Part shown: positions 47,649-60,403 of the stretch, in pieces
How positions within the stretch are numbered: position 1 is the stretch's first letter
How the letters are laid out: every line of letters begins with the position of its first letter
Assembly: GCF_000003195.3 (NCBI RefSeq)
Contig: NC_012878.2
Location: 11,187,141-11,251,140, forward strand
Source of the DNA: Sorghum bicolor
Lineage: Eukaryota > Streptophyta > Magnoliopsida > Poales > Poaceae
Length of the DNA: 64,000 nucleotides
Direction: 5' to 3'
Program-made: the position numbers and the translations under genes
Notes under the pieces: generated by a model
Databases searched by the model: none
The model's input: the letters and a program-made list of their open reading frames with translations, nothing else
Told to the model about the DNA's origin: nothing

Positions 47649-50600
47649 ATGTCGATCTCTGACCTCGATCAAGAGAACGTCATCCCCGTGACGGAGGCCA
47701 ACCTCAAGGATGAGCAGAAGCAAGCTATTGCCCAAGCCATGGAAGAGTTCAAGCAGCAATGCCTGAGGTCTTTCAGCATAAACAGGAGCGGCGAAGTGGT
47801 CCAGAAAGATGCACTGCCGGCACCACGGCAGGTTACCTTTGACGCCAATCCTGGCAAGCTTCAAGATATGGTTGCCAATGCCATCAATCGAGCGTTGATT
47901 AACCAAGCTGGCGTGCTGTCTAATACGGTTTTCAATGCCGTGGCAAGAACTTTCAAGGAAGGACAAATCCCACCAGATTATGTGGGCCCCTCCCATCATC
48001 AGCCAACGGCACCAGAGGTCACGGCTCCATCGGCTGCCTTGACGACTGCAAGTGCACAATCTGCCGTCCCTCCAAGTACATCGGGGACTACTGGTGCATT
48101 ATCTATGCCGATAACAACCAACCCACAAATTTCAGTTGGGCAGCATAAACTGACAACAGATATGTTGGCATCGGCAATGTCAGGGTTGACTCTTCCTCCC
48201 AACTGGTGGGGTTACGGTATGCCTCCAGAATTGACACCGGGAACGTCACAAATAACTGACATGAGGGGCAAAACTCCTATGACATCGGCACCTCCCAATG
48301 CGCCGGTGAACCAGAGTCCTCGGTATACCACAACTACTACTGCAAGGCCTCACACTGGAGATCCTCAAGATTCAATGTTCCAGATGCCCAACGCATCGGC
48401 AGAGTCAATGCTGATGCAACAGAGGTCTATGGCCCAGTCGGGGTATGTCAATTCAACGACGATACCCAATTACCAATCATCGGCAGCACCTATGCCGATG
48501 AACGCTAATAATGGATGGCTTGGACAGCAAGCCTTTCCACAATCGCCCCAGCAGAATTACCAGACTACAGGGTCCAGCAAGGGCAGGTCTATCCCGGGTT
48601 CCAAGGTCAGGGGATTCCCAACCAGCCAATGAATTTTGGACAGCAACTCGGAGGACAGCCAATCGGTGGACAGCAGTTTGGTGGTCCGCAGATTGGAGGA
48701 CAGGTGATCAATACAATGTTCCGTGCAGATCACGTCCCGAACAGACACGTGGAGGTTCGCCACCAAGTGCCAGATCCGCAGCCGCCTCATCGGCAAGATG
48801 CCGATGCATATTGGGCCGATAAGATTGCTGAAGTAATGAGGGAACAATTTGGGATAAAACCCAGAATCAGCACTTATTCTTATCGGACACCGTATCCTCC
48901 CGCGTATGATTTGATCCCGCTTCCACATCGGTACAAGGTACCGGATTTTACAAAGTTTTCCGGGCAGGACGACACGTCAACCATGGAGCATGTCAACAGG
49001 TTCATCATTCAATGTGGAGAGGCTGGTAACAGGGACGAATTGAGGGTTCGTCTATTTTCATCATCATTGTCTGGATCGGCCTTTACTTGGTTCATATCAT
49101 TACCTCCCAACTCAGTAATTACTTGGGCCGATCTAGAGAAGCAATTCCACAAATACTTCTTCTCGGGGGTTCATGAGAAGAAGATCACCGACTTGGTCAA
49201 GTTGAGGCAACGTAATGATGAGTCGGTTGAGGGTTTTGTGCAGAGGATACGAGAGGTCAAGAATAAATGCTATAGCTTGGTTCTGGATGATCGGCAGCTA
49301 GCCGATTTGGCTTTCCAGGGTTTGTTGCCACATATCAGGGATAAGTATGCCTCTCAGGAGTTCGAAAGTTTAAGTCATTTGGTGCAGAGGATTTCTGACC
49401 AAGACATCAAGCCTTTCGAGCCTAAAAGAGCATGGAATAGGAAAGTGTCATTTGTCGATGAAGCAGCAAGCTCAGATTCTGATGAAGAACCAGTAATCGG
49501 CTTGGCAGAGTGGGTAAAAAACAAGAAGCCGATGTCTTGTCCCTTTGGGCAGAAGGAACCAGAGAAGTTTGCTTTTGACACCGCTAAGGCTGATAGGATA
49601 TTTGACTTTCTACTTCAGGAAGGTCAGATCAAACTGTCACCTAACCATGTGATCCCATCGGCAGAAGAGTTGAAGAGGATGAGATATTGCAAGTGGCATA
49701 ATGCAACTTCCCATGACACCAACGAGTGCAAAGTATTCAGACAGCAGCTACAATCGGCTATAGAGTCAGGAGAATCAAGTTTGACAGTTCCAAAGCCCAG
49801 AAGCCGATGAAGATAGACCAACATCCTTTCCCGACAAACATGTTGGATGCTAAGGGGAAGGCTAAGGTCTTAACATCGGAGACAGCTGAGAAGAGTGCAT
49901 CGGTAGATCCTCAGCATCAAGTTACTACGGCCGATGCAAGAAGTAAGGGCTTGGTCCAGGAAGGAACTAGCTCAGGAAGGCCTCCTCGATCTGGTATCGT
50001 CATAACTCATAGAAGGCCTCGAGAAAAATGGCAACAACGGGAAGATCGGTATCGGCGCCAGCAGGAAGATTATCGACGGGAAGAAGAAAGACGCCGACAG
50101 GAGTGGAATCGGCACAGGGATCATTGGAATTGTCCATTCTTCATCCATTGTTGGGAGGAAAATATCAAGCTTCCTACTGTCAGAGACTGCCCTGAGTGCA
50201 ACGGTTGTGATCGGTACGATGGGATCGATCGGCATTATCATGATGATGAACGGCGATTTAATGGGCCGATCAGAGGAAGGGTGTCAGTTCATGACCGGCT
50301 GGGGGGCAGATTTAGTAGGCACGACAGACTTAGTGACCGTGTCCAGTATTTTCCCAGGAACCAAGAAGAGCTCGAGGAAATGGCTGATGCGTGGGTTCCC
50401 GATGAATTCATATTTTGCAGGGATGCTAACACGCATCGTATGGAGTCAAGGGAGAACCGACGCCCGACAGCAAGGCAAAGGCCACTTCCTCCATGGTGCC
50501 CTGGAGGATTAACCAAGACACAGAAAAGGAGATTGCAACGTGAAAGGCAAGAAGAGCTAAACAAGGGAGAGAACTCTGGAAGTCGGCAGCCGTCAGACAC

Positions 50601-51294
50601 TAAGAGGGAAGGTCCATCGGCAGGCGTCAACATGGTCTTCATGTTGCCGATGGAGTTTCTTGCACCAGCCAGTGATGATGAGTTGGAATTTTCTGATCAG
50701 ATAGCTCAGTTGGCTCTGGATCCGATGACGGCTATCTTTGAGAAACCTGCCGATGACGAGAGGCAGCATCTTAAAGCTCTGTTCCTCAAAGGAAGGGTTG
50801 ATGGGCAGCCAATGACCAAGATCCTAGTTGATGGTGGAGCTGCTATTAATATTATGCCGTATGCAGTATATCGGAAGCTTGGGAAAGGGGATCAAGATTT
50901 GACCAAGACCGATATGATGCTCAAAGACTTTGAAGGAAACGTGTCTCCAGTCAAGGGGGCGATATGTGCAGAGTTGACCATCGGCAGCAAAACCTTGCCG
51001 ACAACTTTTTTCGTGATCAGCGGAAAAGGTGCTTACAACTTATTATTGGGAGGAGATTGGATTCATGCCAATTGTTGTATCCCATCTACAATGCATCAAT
51101 GCTTGGTTCAGTGGGTAGGTGACAAGATTGAGATTGTCCCAGGAGATTCTTCTTATGTTATCGCATCGGCAGAAGCGGATACTTACGAAAGGACCAGGTG
51201 CATTTCAGGAGAAGTTTGGGAGAAAGATTTTCTCAAAGTTGCCGATTATGAGATTCCACCGATCCAAGCAGTCGGTTCTGACGACGGTTTTTAA
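47649..51294 (+). pseudogene. T2 gag-protease with two frameshifts
   Basis: It starts at ATG 47649 (MSISDLDQENVIPVTEAN). The Pro/Gln/Thr-rich N-terminal half is in one frame until about 48570, then the frame changes (second frame 48515-49810). The gag domain (AFTWFISLPPNSVITWADLE) is near 49075-49135 and a CKWH...H...C knuckle-like motif near 49687-49735. At about 49768 a missing A shifts the frame again. The third frame holds an Arg-rich region and an aspartic protease with KILVDGGAAINIMP near 50818. It ends TAA at 51292-51294, overlapping the next ATG. The first frameshift is also in the duplicated gag at about 60273, so it predates the duplication. Confidence 0.9.
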
Positions 51295-54200
51295 TGGATA
51301 GATTCGCCGATGATGGAAAATTAGGCCAGGGATTCACATCGGCCGATGATTTGGTAGAAGTAGATATAGGTAGTGGTGATAAGCCTAGGCCTACTTTTAT
51401 TAGTGCTAAATTAGATCCTGAGAGTAAGCAACAATTGACTAGTTTGTTAAAGGAATATAAAGATTGCTTTGCTTGGGATTATACCGAGATGCCTGGTTTA
51501 GACCGATCAATTGTTGAACATCGGTTACCCATCAAGTCTGGATTTCGGCCACATCAGCAACCAGCCCGCCGATGTAATCCTAACATTCTACCTGATATTA
51601 AGGCCGAAATCACCAAACTTATTGAAGCTAAGTTTATTCGGTAGTGTCGGTATGCCGAGTGGATTTCCAATGTTGTTCCGGTTTACAAGAAGAACGGGAA
51701 GCTTCGGGTGTGCATTGATTTCAGGAATCTCAATAAAGCTACGCCGATGGATGGATACCCAATGCCTGTCGCCGATCTACTGGTTGATGCTGCGGCTGGT
51801 CATCAGGTCATCAGCTTCATGGATGGTAATGCAGGTTACAATCAAATATTCATGGCGGAGGAGGATATTCCAAAAACCGCATTCAGGTGTCCTGGTCATG
51901 TTGGGCTATTTGAATGGATAGTCATGACTTTTGGGTTGAAGAATGCTGGTGCTACTTATCAAAGGGCTATGAATTTTATATTTCATGAGTTCATCGGCAA
52001 GCTCGTGGAGATTTATATTGATGATGTGGTGGTTAAGTCTGGAGATTTCTCAAAGCATCTTGCCGATTTACAAAAAGTGTTAGAGTGCACAAGGAAGCAA
52101 GGATTGAAGATGAATCCCAACAAGTGTGCATTTGGTGTATCGGCAGGGCAGTTTCTTGGTTTCATGGTACATCAGAGGGGTATTGAAATTAGTCGAAGAT
52201 CTATTGATGCCATCAATAAAATAGTGGCCCCTACCAACAAAACTGAGCTCCAATCCTTGATCGGCAAGGTAAATTTTATCAGGAGATTTATATCGAATTT
52301 GTCTGGTAGGATTCGTGCTTTCAGTCCTCTTCTTAAATTGAAAGCCGATCAAGAGTTTATTTGGGGAGAAGAACAGCAGTTGGCTCTGGATGAAATCAAG
52401 AAGTATCTAGTAAATCCTCCAGTTCTAGTTCCACCTCAACAAGGGAAGCCCTTCAGATTGTATTTATCTACCGATGGATCGGTTATCGGTTCAGCTTTAG
52501 TTCAAGAATTTGAAGGGAAAGAAAGGGTAATTTATTATTTGAGTAGGAGGTTGATTGATGCTGAAACCAGGTATTCGGCCATTGAGAAACTATGCTTATG
52601 CTTATATTTTTCATGTATCAAGCTGAGACATTACCTGTTATCGGCCGAATGCACTGTTGTTTGCAAAGATGACATGGTCCGATACATGCTATCTATGCCG
52701 ATTATGAGTGGTAGGATCGGTAAATGGATTTTAGCGCTGTCGGAGTTCGATTTGCGTTACGAGTCGGCTAAGGCAGTCAAAGGGCAGATTATGGCCGATT
52801 TTGTGACTCAGCATTGCGGTCTAGTGGAAACCTTGGAAATTATACCCTGGACGCTCTTCTTTGATGGATCTACCTGTGACCGGGGGGCAGGAATCGGCAT
52901 TGTATTAGTTTCCCCTAAGGGGAGGAAGTATGAGTTTTCCTTGCCGATTGTTGCCACATCAACAAATAATCAGGCTGAGTATCAGGCTCTGATCAAGGGA
53001 TTGGAGTTGTTAAGAGAAGTTCGTGCTGATGCTGTTGAAATATTCGGGGATTCTATGTTGGTTATAAATCAATTGGCCGGAAGCTATGAATGCCGAAGTG
53101 AAGTTCTCATAACTTATTTCGAGAGAAGTATGCAACTGTTAAAGGAATTCAAGGATTTCCGATTGGAGCATGTTCCCCGATTGCATGATGAAGACGCTAA
53201 TCGGTTAGCTCAGCATGCCTCGGGATATCAGCCAATGATTAATGCGACATCGGCAGTCGGTGCCGGTGATTGGAGGAAAGAAATTATTGATTATCTAAAA
53301 GATCCATCCAAAAAAGTTGAAAGACGGGTTCGATTTCAAGCAACCAAGTATGTGCTCCTTGAAAATGAATTGTATTATCGAACTATCGACGGAATTCTTC
53401 TCCGATGCTTGGGTGATGATGAAGCTAGAAGTTTGGTGGGGGAAATCCATGAAGGAGTGTGTGGAGCGCATCAGTCAGCTTTTAAGATGAAGTGGATGAT
53501 TCGAAGGAATGGATATTTTTGGCCAACCATACTTGAAGATTGTTTTAAATATTTCAAGGGATGTCAAGGTTGTCAAAAGTTTGGTAATATCCAGAGAGCA
53601 CCCGCATCGGCTATGAATCCTATAATAAAGCCTTGGCCGTTCCGGGGATGGGCCATCGATCTGATCGGCCAGATTTATCCACCATCTAGCAAAGGGCATA
53701 AGTTCATTCTAGTTGCCACTGACTATTTCACTAAGTGGGTTGAAGCTATTCCTCTGAAGAAAGTCACATCGGCCAATATGATTGATTTTGTGAAGGAGCA
53801 TATTATTTACCGATTTGGGATTCCCCAAACGATTACTACCGATCAGGGCACCATGTTCACATCGGGGGAGTTCGATGAATTCGCAATCGGTATGGGAATT
53901 AAAGTGTTGAATTCTTCTCCTTATTATGCTCAAGCCAATGGGCAGGCCGAAGCGTCTAACAAAGGAATTATCAAGCTTATTAAACGAAAGATTGAAGAAA
54001 ATCCTAGGCGGTGGCATACATTATTAAATGAAGCATTGTGGTCTTATCGGATGGCTTGTCATGGATCGACCAAGGTATCACCCTATCAATTGGTGTATGG
54101 ACATGATGCAGTGTTGCCTTGGGAAATTAAGGCTGGATCTAGGCGATTATCTTTTCAAGATCAATTAACTTCCGACGATTATGCCACTTTGATGACCGAT

Positions 54201-54527
54201 GAATTGGACGATCTAGCAGGGCATCGGTTAAAAGCTTTAATGAGTATAGAAGAAAATAAGAAGAGAGTTGCTAGATGGTATGATAAGAAAGTGAAGGCTA
54301 AAGAGTTTGCCGATGGGGATTTGGTATGGAAATTAATTTTACCAATTGGGACCAAAAGTTCGAAGTTTGGAAAGTGGTCTCCTAATTGGGAGGGTCCTTA
54401 TCGAATAAGTCGATCGGCTCCTGGTAATGCCTACATTCTAGAAACCCTCAAAGGAATTGAATTTCCCAGAGCATTAAACGGCAATTATTTAAAGAAGTAC
54501 TACCCCAGTATATGGGTCGATGCATAG
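51294..54527 (+). pseudogene. T2 pol, open except for one TAG
   Basis: ATG at 51294 overlaps the gag-pro stop. The frame is open to 54527 apart from TAG at 51642-51644 (CAA at this site in T1). RT with IYIDD near 52009-52023; RNase H with LYLSTDGS near 52458 (first acidic residue replaced by Ser); archaeal-type RNase H with WTLFFDGS near 52850, QAEYQ near 52975, IFGDS near 53040 and EDANRLA near 53190; integrase zinc region (H-H-C-C, 53440-53590) and core with WAIDLIG near 53650, ITTDQGT near 53832, and E in QAEASNK near 53945. No chromodomain seen after the core. The archaeal-type RNase H is diagnostic of the Tat lineage. Confidence 0.9.
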
Positions 54528-54680
54528 AAGTTTAGGTGCCGATAACACTCCTATCGGCTGGATCCAAATGCTTGGGGACAAGACTTGGTGTTTCAAAAGT
54601 TTAGGTGCCGATGACAGTCCTATCGGCTAGACTAAAAGCTGAGGAAGCAGGAAAGCGCAGATACAATGCCGAGGGAAACT

Positions 54681-57600
54681 CTATGTGTTACGCAGCGTCT
54701 GGATTGCCGATATAGCGCGTAGCCGAATTTGGTTGGCTGCTTCTATCTCCTTGATGTCCTCATCGGCAGAACCTTCTATCGGCTTCAGCTTCTTCTTCAG
54801 TTGAAGCGCCTTGCGACCATGAGCATTTCGCTCGTGCTCAAGAAGCCTGATGGTCTCTGGCAATTGGCTCTCTTCCTGTTGGGCTTGGGACAGAGCGTTC
54901 TCTACTTCCTTGAGCTCCGCCAACAGGGATTCTTTTCTTGCCGATAGATCGGATATCTTCTGCTTCAGCGCGTCTCCAGAAGATCTCAGGATACCGATGT
55001 TCTTATGCTTCTCATCGGTCAAAAGCTTCTCTTTCCTCATTTCATCGGAGAGTTGAGTCTGAGCGGCTCTATCGGCAAGCCGCCGAGAAGCTCTTTGGTA
55101 CTGCAGCTGGCGACTCTCCAGATGAGCGGCTTGGAACAGGATTTCTTCAACATCGGCTGGGATTTGGCCTCTGAGAGTTCTGAACAGGGTCTTGGTAGGG
55201 TCGGAATCATCAACCAATTGCGCTGTGTCCTGGTGAAGGAGAGCTGACAATTCTTCCAGCCTGACCCTGATCTCTGCCGATGTGATGCCGACCGTCTGAG
55301 AAGAGCTTGCTTCTTCACCTTCTTCTTCAGAGAGATCGATGGCGAAGGAGAACAGGCTATCGGGAGAATCTTGTTCCTGGGAGGGAAAGCAAAATTAGCT
55401 CATACTCAGAGAGTCGGCAAATAGTGCTAACGGTAAACAGTGACTTACTTGCTTCAAGGCGATCTCTTGTCTTTGACCGAGAAGTGCTGACGGAGCTGCA
55501 GGCTGATCGGCCAAAGATGCCGATGGAGCTACAGGTTGATCGGCTGAGATTGCCGATGGAACGATATCAACTGAAAGAAGACAAAAGGAGTTATGAGACT
55601 AAATAAGAATAAGTTCATCGGTAGCGATATTGTTAAAGTATGTTACCTGGAGGAGGAACAACGGTTGTCTGAATCGGGAGAACTGCCGATGGTATAACTG
55701 GACCCACCGGGCCAGTTGTTTGTTCACCCATGTCAGCTGATGTATCTTCTGTTTGAGATCCTTCCTGTTGGGGTTCTTCTATCTGTGGTGCTTCCTGCAT
55801 AGGTGGGGGAGATGGTGCTTGCTGTGGCTGGGCTTCTGGAGAAGAAGGAGAAGACTCCACCGGAATTGGAGATACCGGAGGAGGAGGGGGAGTTGCTACC
55901 TTCTGGCGCTTTGTTCCAGTCTTAGCACCCGTGGTGCCCTTTCTCTTGGGTTGGCTAGACTGGGGGGCATCGGTACTCTCACACCTGGCTTTCGCCGATG
56001 CGCCGGTTTGCTGCAATAATGAACAAGAGTTTATAAGCATAAATATAGCCGATATAAAGATAGTCAGCATAAAGGAAAAGATTTGACAAATTGCCTTGAA
56101 AGCCCGCGCAAGAGTGGGAGCAGCAACCGTTGGTGATGTCTGGGTTCTTCTGGTGGTGACTTTCCTGAGGCGTACACCCCGATGCACGATGGAAGCTAGA
56201 GTGGGAGCATTATGGCCGATTGAGGAAATCGGGCCTGATGGAAACAAGTCGATCGGCCTGCCACTCCTGCTAACCAATGGAGGAATATTGTCAACCTGCA
56301 AAAGGAATACAAGGGTAAGCTGCCGATGGAGGTAATATTGAGAAAATGAAACGTTGGTTTGAGTTACTTACAGTGTCATCGGGAACTTCGTATTCGGAGT
56401 CAATCATGCCGCGGTATGAAAGTGCCGATCTGCAGAATAGATGCTCTTTCCATTCTGCCCACCATAACTTGTATGCCTGAGTGATAAAAGCAGCCGGAAC
56501 CCATTCTGACAGATCTACATCCATATCGGCGTTTGGTGGTAGTTGGGCTGCTCGAGTCCACTCAAGAAGGTTGTTGATAGTTTCTCTGGGTTTTATCACA
56601 TCGGCATAAGGAAGTGCAATCGGCAACTGGCCGAAAGCTAACTGGCGAGCTAATGCCGATGGATTGTAAAATTCGTAAGTATGAGGGGAGGTTTTTGTGC
56701 TACCAAAGAAATTCACTGGAATGATTCTAGGAGTCACAATTGCCATCATCACCTCATTGTCCCTGTCGAAAGCTTCATCAAATGGATTGAAGGTCAGAGG
56801 GAGCATGCTATCTGGGTCATCATAAGCCAACCATGGTCGTTCGTCTCTGGTCAAACCCTCATACAGAGTCTGGAAGAATCGGCCGATCTGATCTGGATTA
56901 CCCCCTGAACCAGGCAGAACTATGACAGCTTCGCCAAAGTTCAAGGGGGCGCGTGTTGCCGATTCCTCTTCACCCAATACATGGTTTTCAGCTATATCTC
57001 TTGGGAAACGCTGTGTGAACAGGTTGAAGTTGAGACGCTTGTGCAGATGCAGATTGAGCCACATGTTGACAAACCACCAGGGGCCTCCCAAGTTGCCAAT
57101 GGATTGGCCGAGCAGAAGTTTCTGGGCTACTTGATGGAGAAGGTGGTAAGCAGCGCCAAGCAAGTATCGGCCGAGAGGGAATCGGCCACCGTTAGCCAGT
57201 CTTTCTGCTGCCGATAGGAAGACAGAAGTCGGTCCTGCCGATCGACCACAGAATACAAACTTGTCCAGCCACATGTTCAGAAAGGTGGTTTGTTCCTTTA
57301 TGGTGACAGATCCTTTCCCACGGTACTTCTGAATGTACCCCGACCAACCGCCGATAGCGCGAGTCTCCACTTTGGCACTAGGGGCAGTATCAAAAAAGTG
57401 GGTGCTATCGGCAGAAGATATATCTAGACCAGTAAGCATGGCTACATCGGCAAGAGTAGGAGAAGCAGGGCCGTGGCCAAAGGCAAAAGCATTGAGGGTG
57501 TCTGACCAAAAGTAGGATGCAGCTATCAGCAGTGACTCGTTCCTATGCATATCGGCAATGGACAATCTAATGCATTGGGCTAGATTCCTTTCACCCCACT

Positions 57601-57977
57601 GAACTTCATTAGAGTTGCTGACCCTCAAGAACCAGTCTTTCCACCCTACAGTTGGGCTGGGCCAAGAGCGGAAGGTGTCCTTCCACAGATCTAAGGAAAA
57701 ATTTTCGGCTCTGAAGGGGATCCTGTTGGTTTCTGCGTTGATAAGGTCAGTTGGATCTGGGTTCCCTAGAGGGCCGAGGCATTGAAGGTGTGGCTGATCG
57801 ATGGGGATGACAATTTTGTTGGACAATTCCTAGTGATTTTGGGCGTAAAAAGAAATACAAAAAGGAAAGAAAAGGAAGATGTTCAGTAAAATGAATTGCG
57901 AGTGAACAGGGATATGAAGAAAAATACAGAAGACGGGGTGGAGATTTGACCTCAGGGACGACGAACCCGACGGCCAT
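54681..57977 (-). CDS. Antisense plant-mobile-domain-like gene of T2, intact, six exons
   Basis: It lies between integrase and LTR, opposite to gag-pol. My exon model is 57977-57951, 57829-56372, 56295-56095, 56010-55647, 55570-55449 and 55376-54681. The introns are 72-121 bp, GT-AG except intron 3 (GC-AG), all phases agree, and the result is 955 codons. Exon 2 holds a plant mobile domain-like region (about residues 110-430) with FWSDTLNAFAFGHGPASPT followed by LADVAMLTGL. Exon 4 is Pro-rich with basic KRKG and TKRQK patches that could be nuclear signals. Exon 6 is a long predicted coiled coil (about residues 725-950). The start ATG is shared in position and context with T1 (MA-xFVVPE). Plant mobile domains occur in host proteins such as MAIN/MAIL1 and in retroelements. 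Its role in the element is unknown. The splice model is by eye and by T1 comparison. Confidence 0.75.
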
Positions 57978-58125
57978 CTTGCTGCGAAGGAAGCATGTGA
58001 AGGCGCCGGAGTTGGAGAAGAGGGGTACTTGTTGGAGACCTTAGGAGTTTTTGGTGGCGCCGCCGCTGGAAATGTAAAGTTGGGTAGTAGAATGGTGTGA
58101 TGGGGAAGGAGTACCCAAGAGGGAA

Positions 58126-58135
58126 CTATTTATAG
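58126..58135 (-). promoter_or_regulatory. TATA-like box of the T2 antisense gene
   Basis: Minus-strand ctataaatag about 150 bp before the ATG at 57977. T1 has atataaatac at the matching distance (11491-11500). Conservation of place and spacing argues for a real internal promoter. Confidence 0.6.
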
Positions 58136-58596
58136 GACAAAATGGGCAAGGGCAAATCCGACTTATCTCTTTGCCGCATCCGAGAAATCCGAGGGTACTC
58201 AGGTGGATATGGTAACTGTTCGCACGGTAATCCAGGGATTGTGCAGGTGATTTGACGGGAAGCGGTCATTATCTGAAGATATTTTACTGTGCGAGATCTC
58301 CTGGTCGGTCCATCGGCGATATTCTATAACGGTCATATTGCCGATGGGCGGATAGAGGGGAAGTAACCGTTTGTGCGAATATCCTGGTCAGAACATCGGC
58401 AGATCTTTGTAACGGTATTGTTGCCGATGTACGACTGAGAAAAATGCCCGTTTAGGAAGTTGGGGATTTCGAGGAATCGGCGGAGGAATAGGATCAGAGT
58501 TGTTCAGATTGAGGTTGTCGGATTAGGAGCATTAATTGCGGGAAAAGACATCATTACTGCAGAGAATTTCGGAGCATTAATAGTTTTATACTCCGA

Positions 58597-58610
58597 AACT
58601 GGGGGGCATG
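58597..58610 (+). other. T2 polypurine tract
   Basis: aactggggggcatg directly before the second LTR; the T1 equivalent is at 11172-11186. Confidence 0.75.
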
Positions 58611-59304
58611 TGTTGACACCGTTTTTGGGCACGTGTCTAGGATGGCAGGATAAGGTGGCAGTACGATGTTTACAAAGTGGGTTGCCGATGAGGATGGTTG
58701 CCGATGAGGGAGAAGTTGAACGTGACTAAGTCCACAGGCAGTAATATGGTGCCGATGGCTAGATAAGAAAGTCTGCCGATGACTATGGCAAAGGGTCTGC
58801 CGATGATGCAAAGAGAGAGTCCGGAAGCTGCCGGTCGTTATGTGGAGGAGTTTCGGTTTGTCACGAGGGATAGTTTTATTATTTCCTTAATTATTTGCAT
58901 CGTTTTGTATACGGATTCCGTGTAATTTGGAATTCGAATTCTAATCGTGTCTGGTTGTAGCTCTTTGAGCAGGGTATAAATATAGACCCTAGGGCCTTGT
59001 AATAATCAATCAATGAATCAAACACACGTTTTTTACTCATATTCCAGCATTTACTTTTCGACGACTTCGTCATACTTTTTTCCTTTTGTTACGAGTTCTT
59101 AGGAATTCGTCGACTTAAGCTCGGCGTGTTCTCAAGTTCCGCGTGAGTACCTCTTAGCCGTGACATCCGGGTGCATCGCTGTTGTCAGGACTAAAGTATT
59201 CGAGTTATCACCTTTGCCGATAGTAAGGTCAAATCGGCTGGCACGCCTTAACGTTGGAATCGGGTATTAGCCCTTTGTGTTTGCAGATCAGTTTTGCATC
59301 AACA
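58611..59304 (+). mobile_element. T2 second LTR
   Basis: 694 bp. It differs from the first LTR at two places I can see: C for T in the 'acttttcgacg' phrase near 59059, and T for C in 'gggtgcatcgc' near 59172. Confidence 0.95.
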
Positions 59305-59351
59305 CATCTTTTGGCACGCTCGGTGGGACAGGATTCAAGATCAAGATCAAC

Positions 59352-60403
59352 ATGTCGATCTCTGACCTCGATCAAGAGAACGTCATCCCCGTGACGGAGG
59401 CCAACCTCAAGGATGAGCAGAAGCAAGCTATTGCCCAAGCCATGGAAGAGTTCAAGCAGCAATGCCTGAGGTCTTTCAGCATAAACAGGAGCGGCGAAGT
59501 GGTCCAGAAAGATGCACTGCCGGCACCACGGCAGGTTACCTTTGACGCCAATCCTGGCAAGCTTCAAGATATGGTTGCCAATGCCATCAATCGAGCGTTG
59601 ATTAACCAAGCTGGCGTGCTGTCTAATACGGTTTTCAATGCCGTGGCAAGAACTTTCAAGGAAGGACAAATCCCACCAGATTATGTGGGCCCCTCCCATC
59701 ATCAGCCAACGGCACCAGAGGTCACGGCTCCATCGGCTGCCTTGACGACTGCAAGTGCACAATCTGCCGTCCCTCCAAGTACATCGGGGACTACTGGTGC
59801 ATTATCTATGCCGATAACAACCAACCCACAAATTTCAGTTGGGCAGCATAAACTGACAACAGATATGTTGGCATCGGCAATGTCAGGGTTGACTCTTCCT
59901 CCCAACTGGTGGGGTTACGGTATGCCTCCAGAATTGACACCGGGAACGTCACAAATAACTGACATGAGGGGCAAAACTCCTATGACATCGGCACCTCCCA
60001 ATGCGCCGGTGAACCAGAGTCCTCGGTATACCACAACTACTACTGCAAGGCCTCACACTGGAGATCCTCAAGATTCAATGTTCCAGATGCCCAACGCATC
60101 GGCAGAGTCAATGCTGATGCAACAGAGGTCTATGGCCCAGTCGGGGTATGTCAATTCAACGACGATACCCAATTACCAATCATCGGCAGCACCTATGCCG
60201 ATGAACGCTAATAATGGATGGCTTGGACAGCAAGCCTTTCCACAATCGCCCCAGCAGAATTACCAGACTACAGGGTCCAGCAAGGGCAGGTCTATCCCGG
60301 GTTCCAAGGTCAGGGGATTCCCAACCAGCCAATGAATTTTGGACAGCAACTCGGAGGACAGCCAATCGGTGGACAGCAGTTTGGTGGTCCGCAGATTGGA
60401 GGA
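59352..60403 (+). pseudogene. Duplicated T2 gag start, truncated
   Basis: Copy of 47649-48702 with no difference that I noticed, including the frameshift at about 60273. It stops at 60403 and is joined through nine bases to LTR sequence. The frame reading from 60218 runs out at 60439. Confidence 0.9.

Noticed and set aside
47526..48059. 177-codon minus-strand ORF over the T2 gag start (repeated at 59229-59762)
   Set aside because: Mirror of the coding gag frame; identical twice only because the DNA is duplicated. No start context or family signal.
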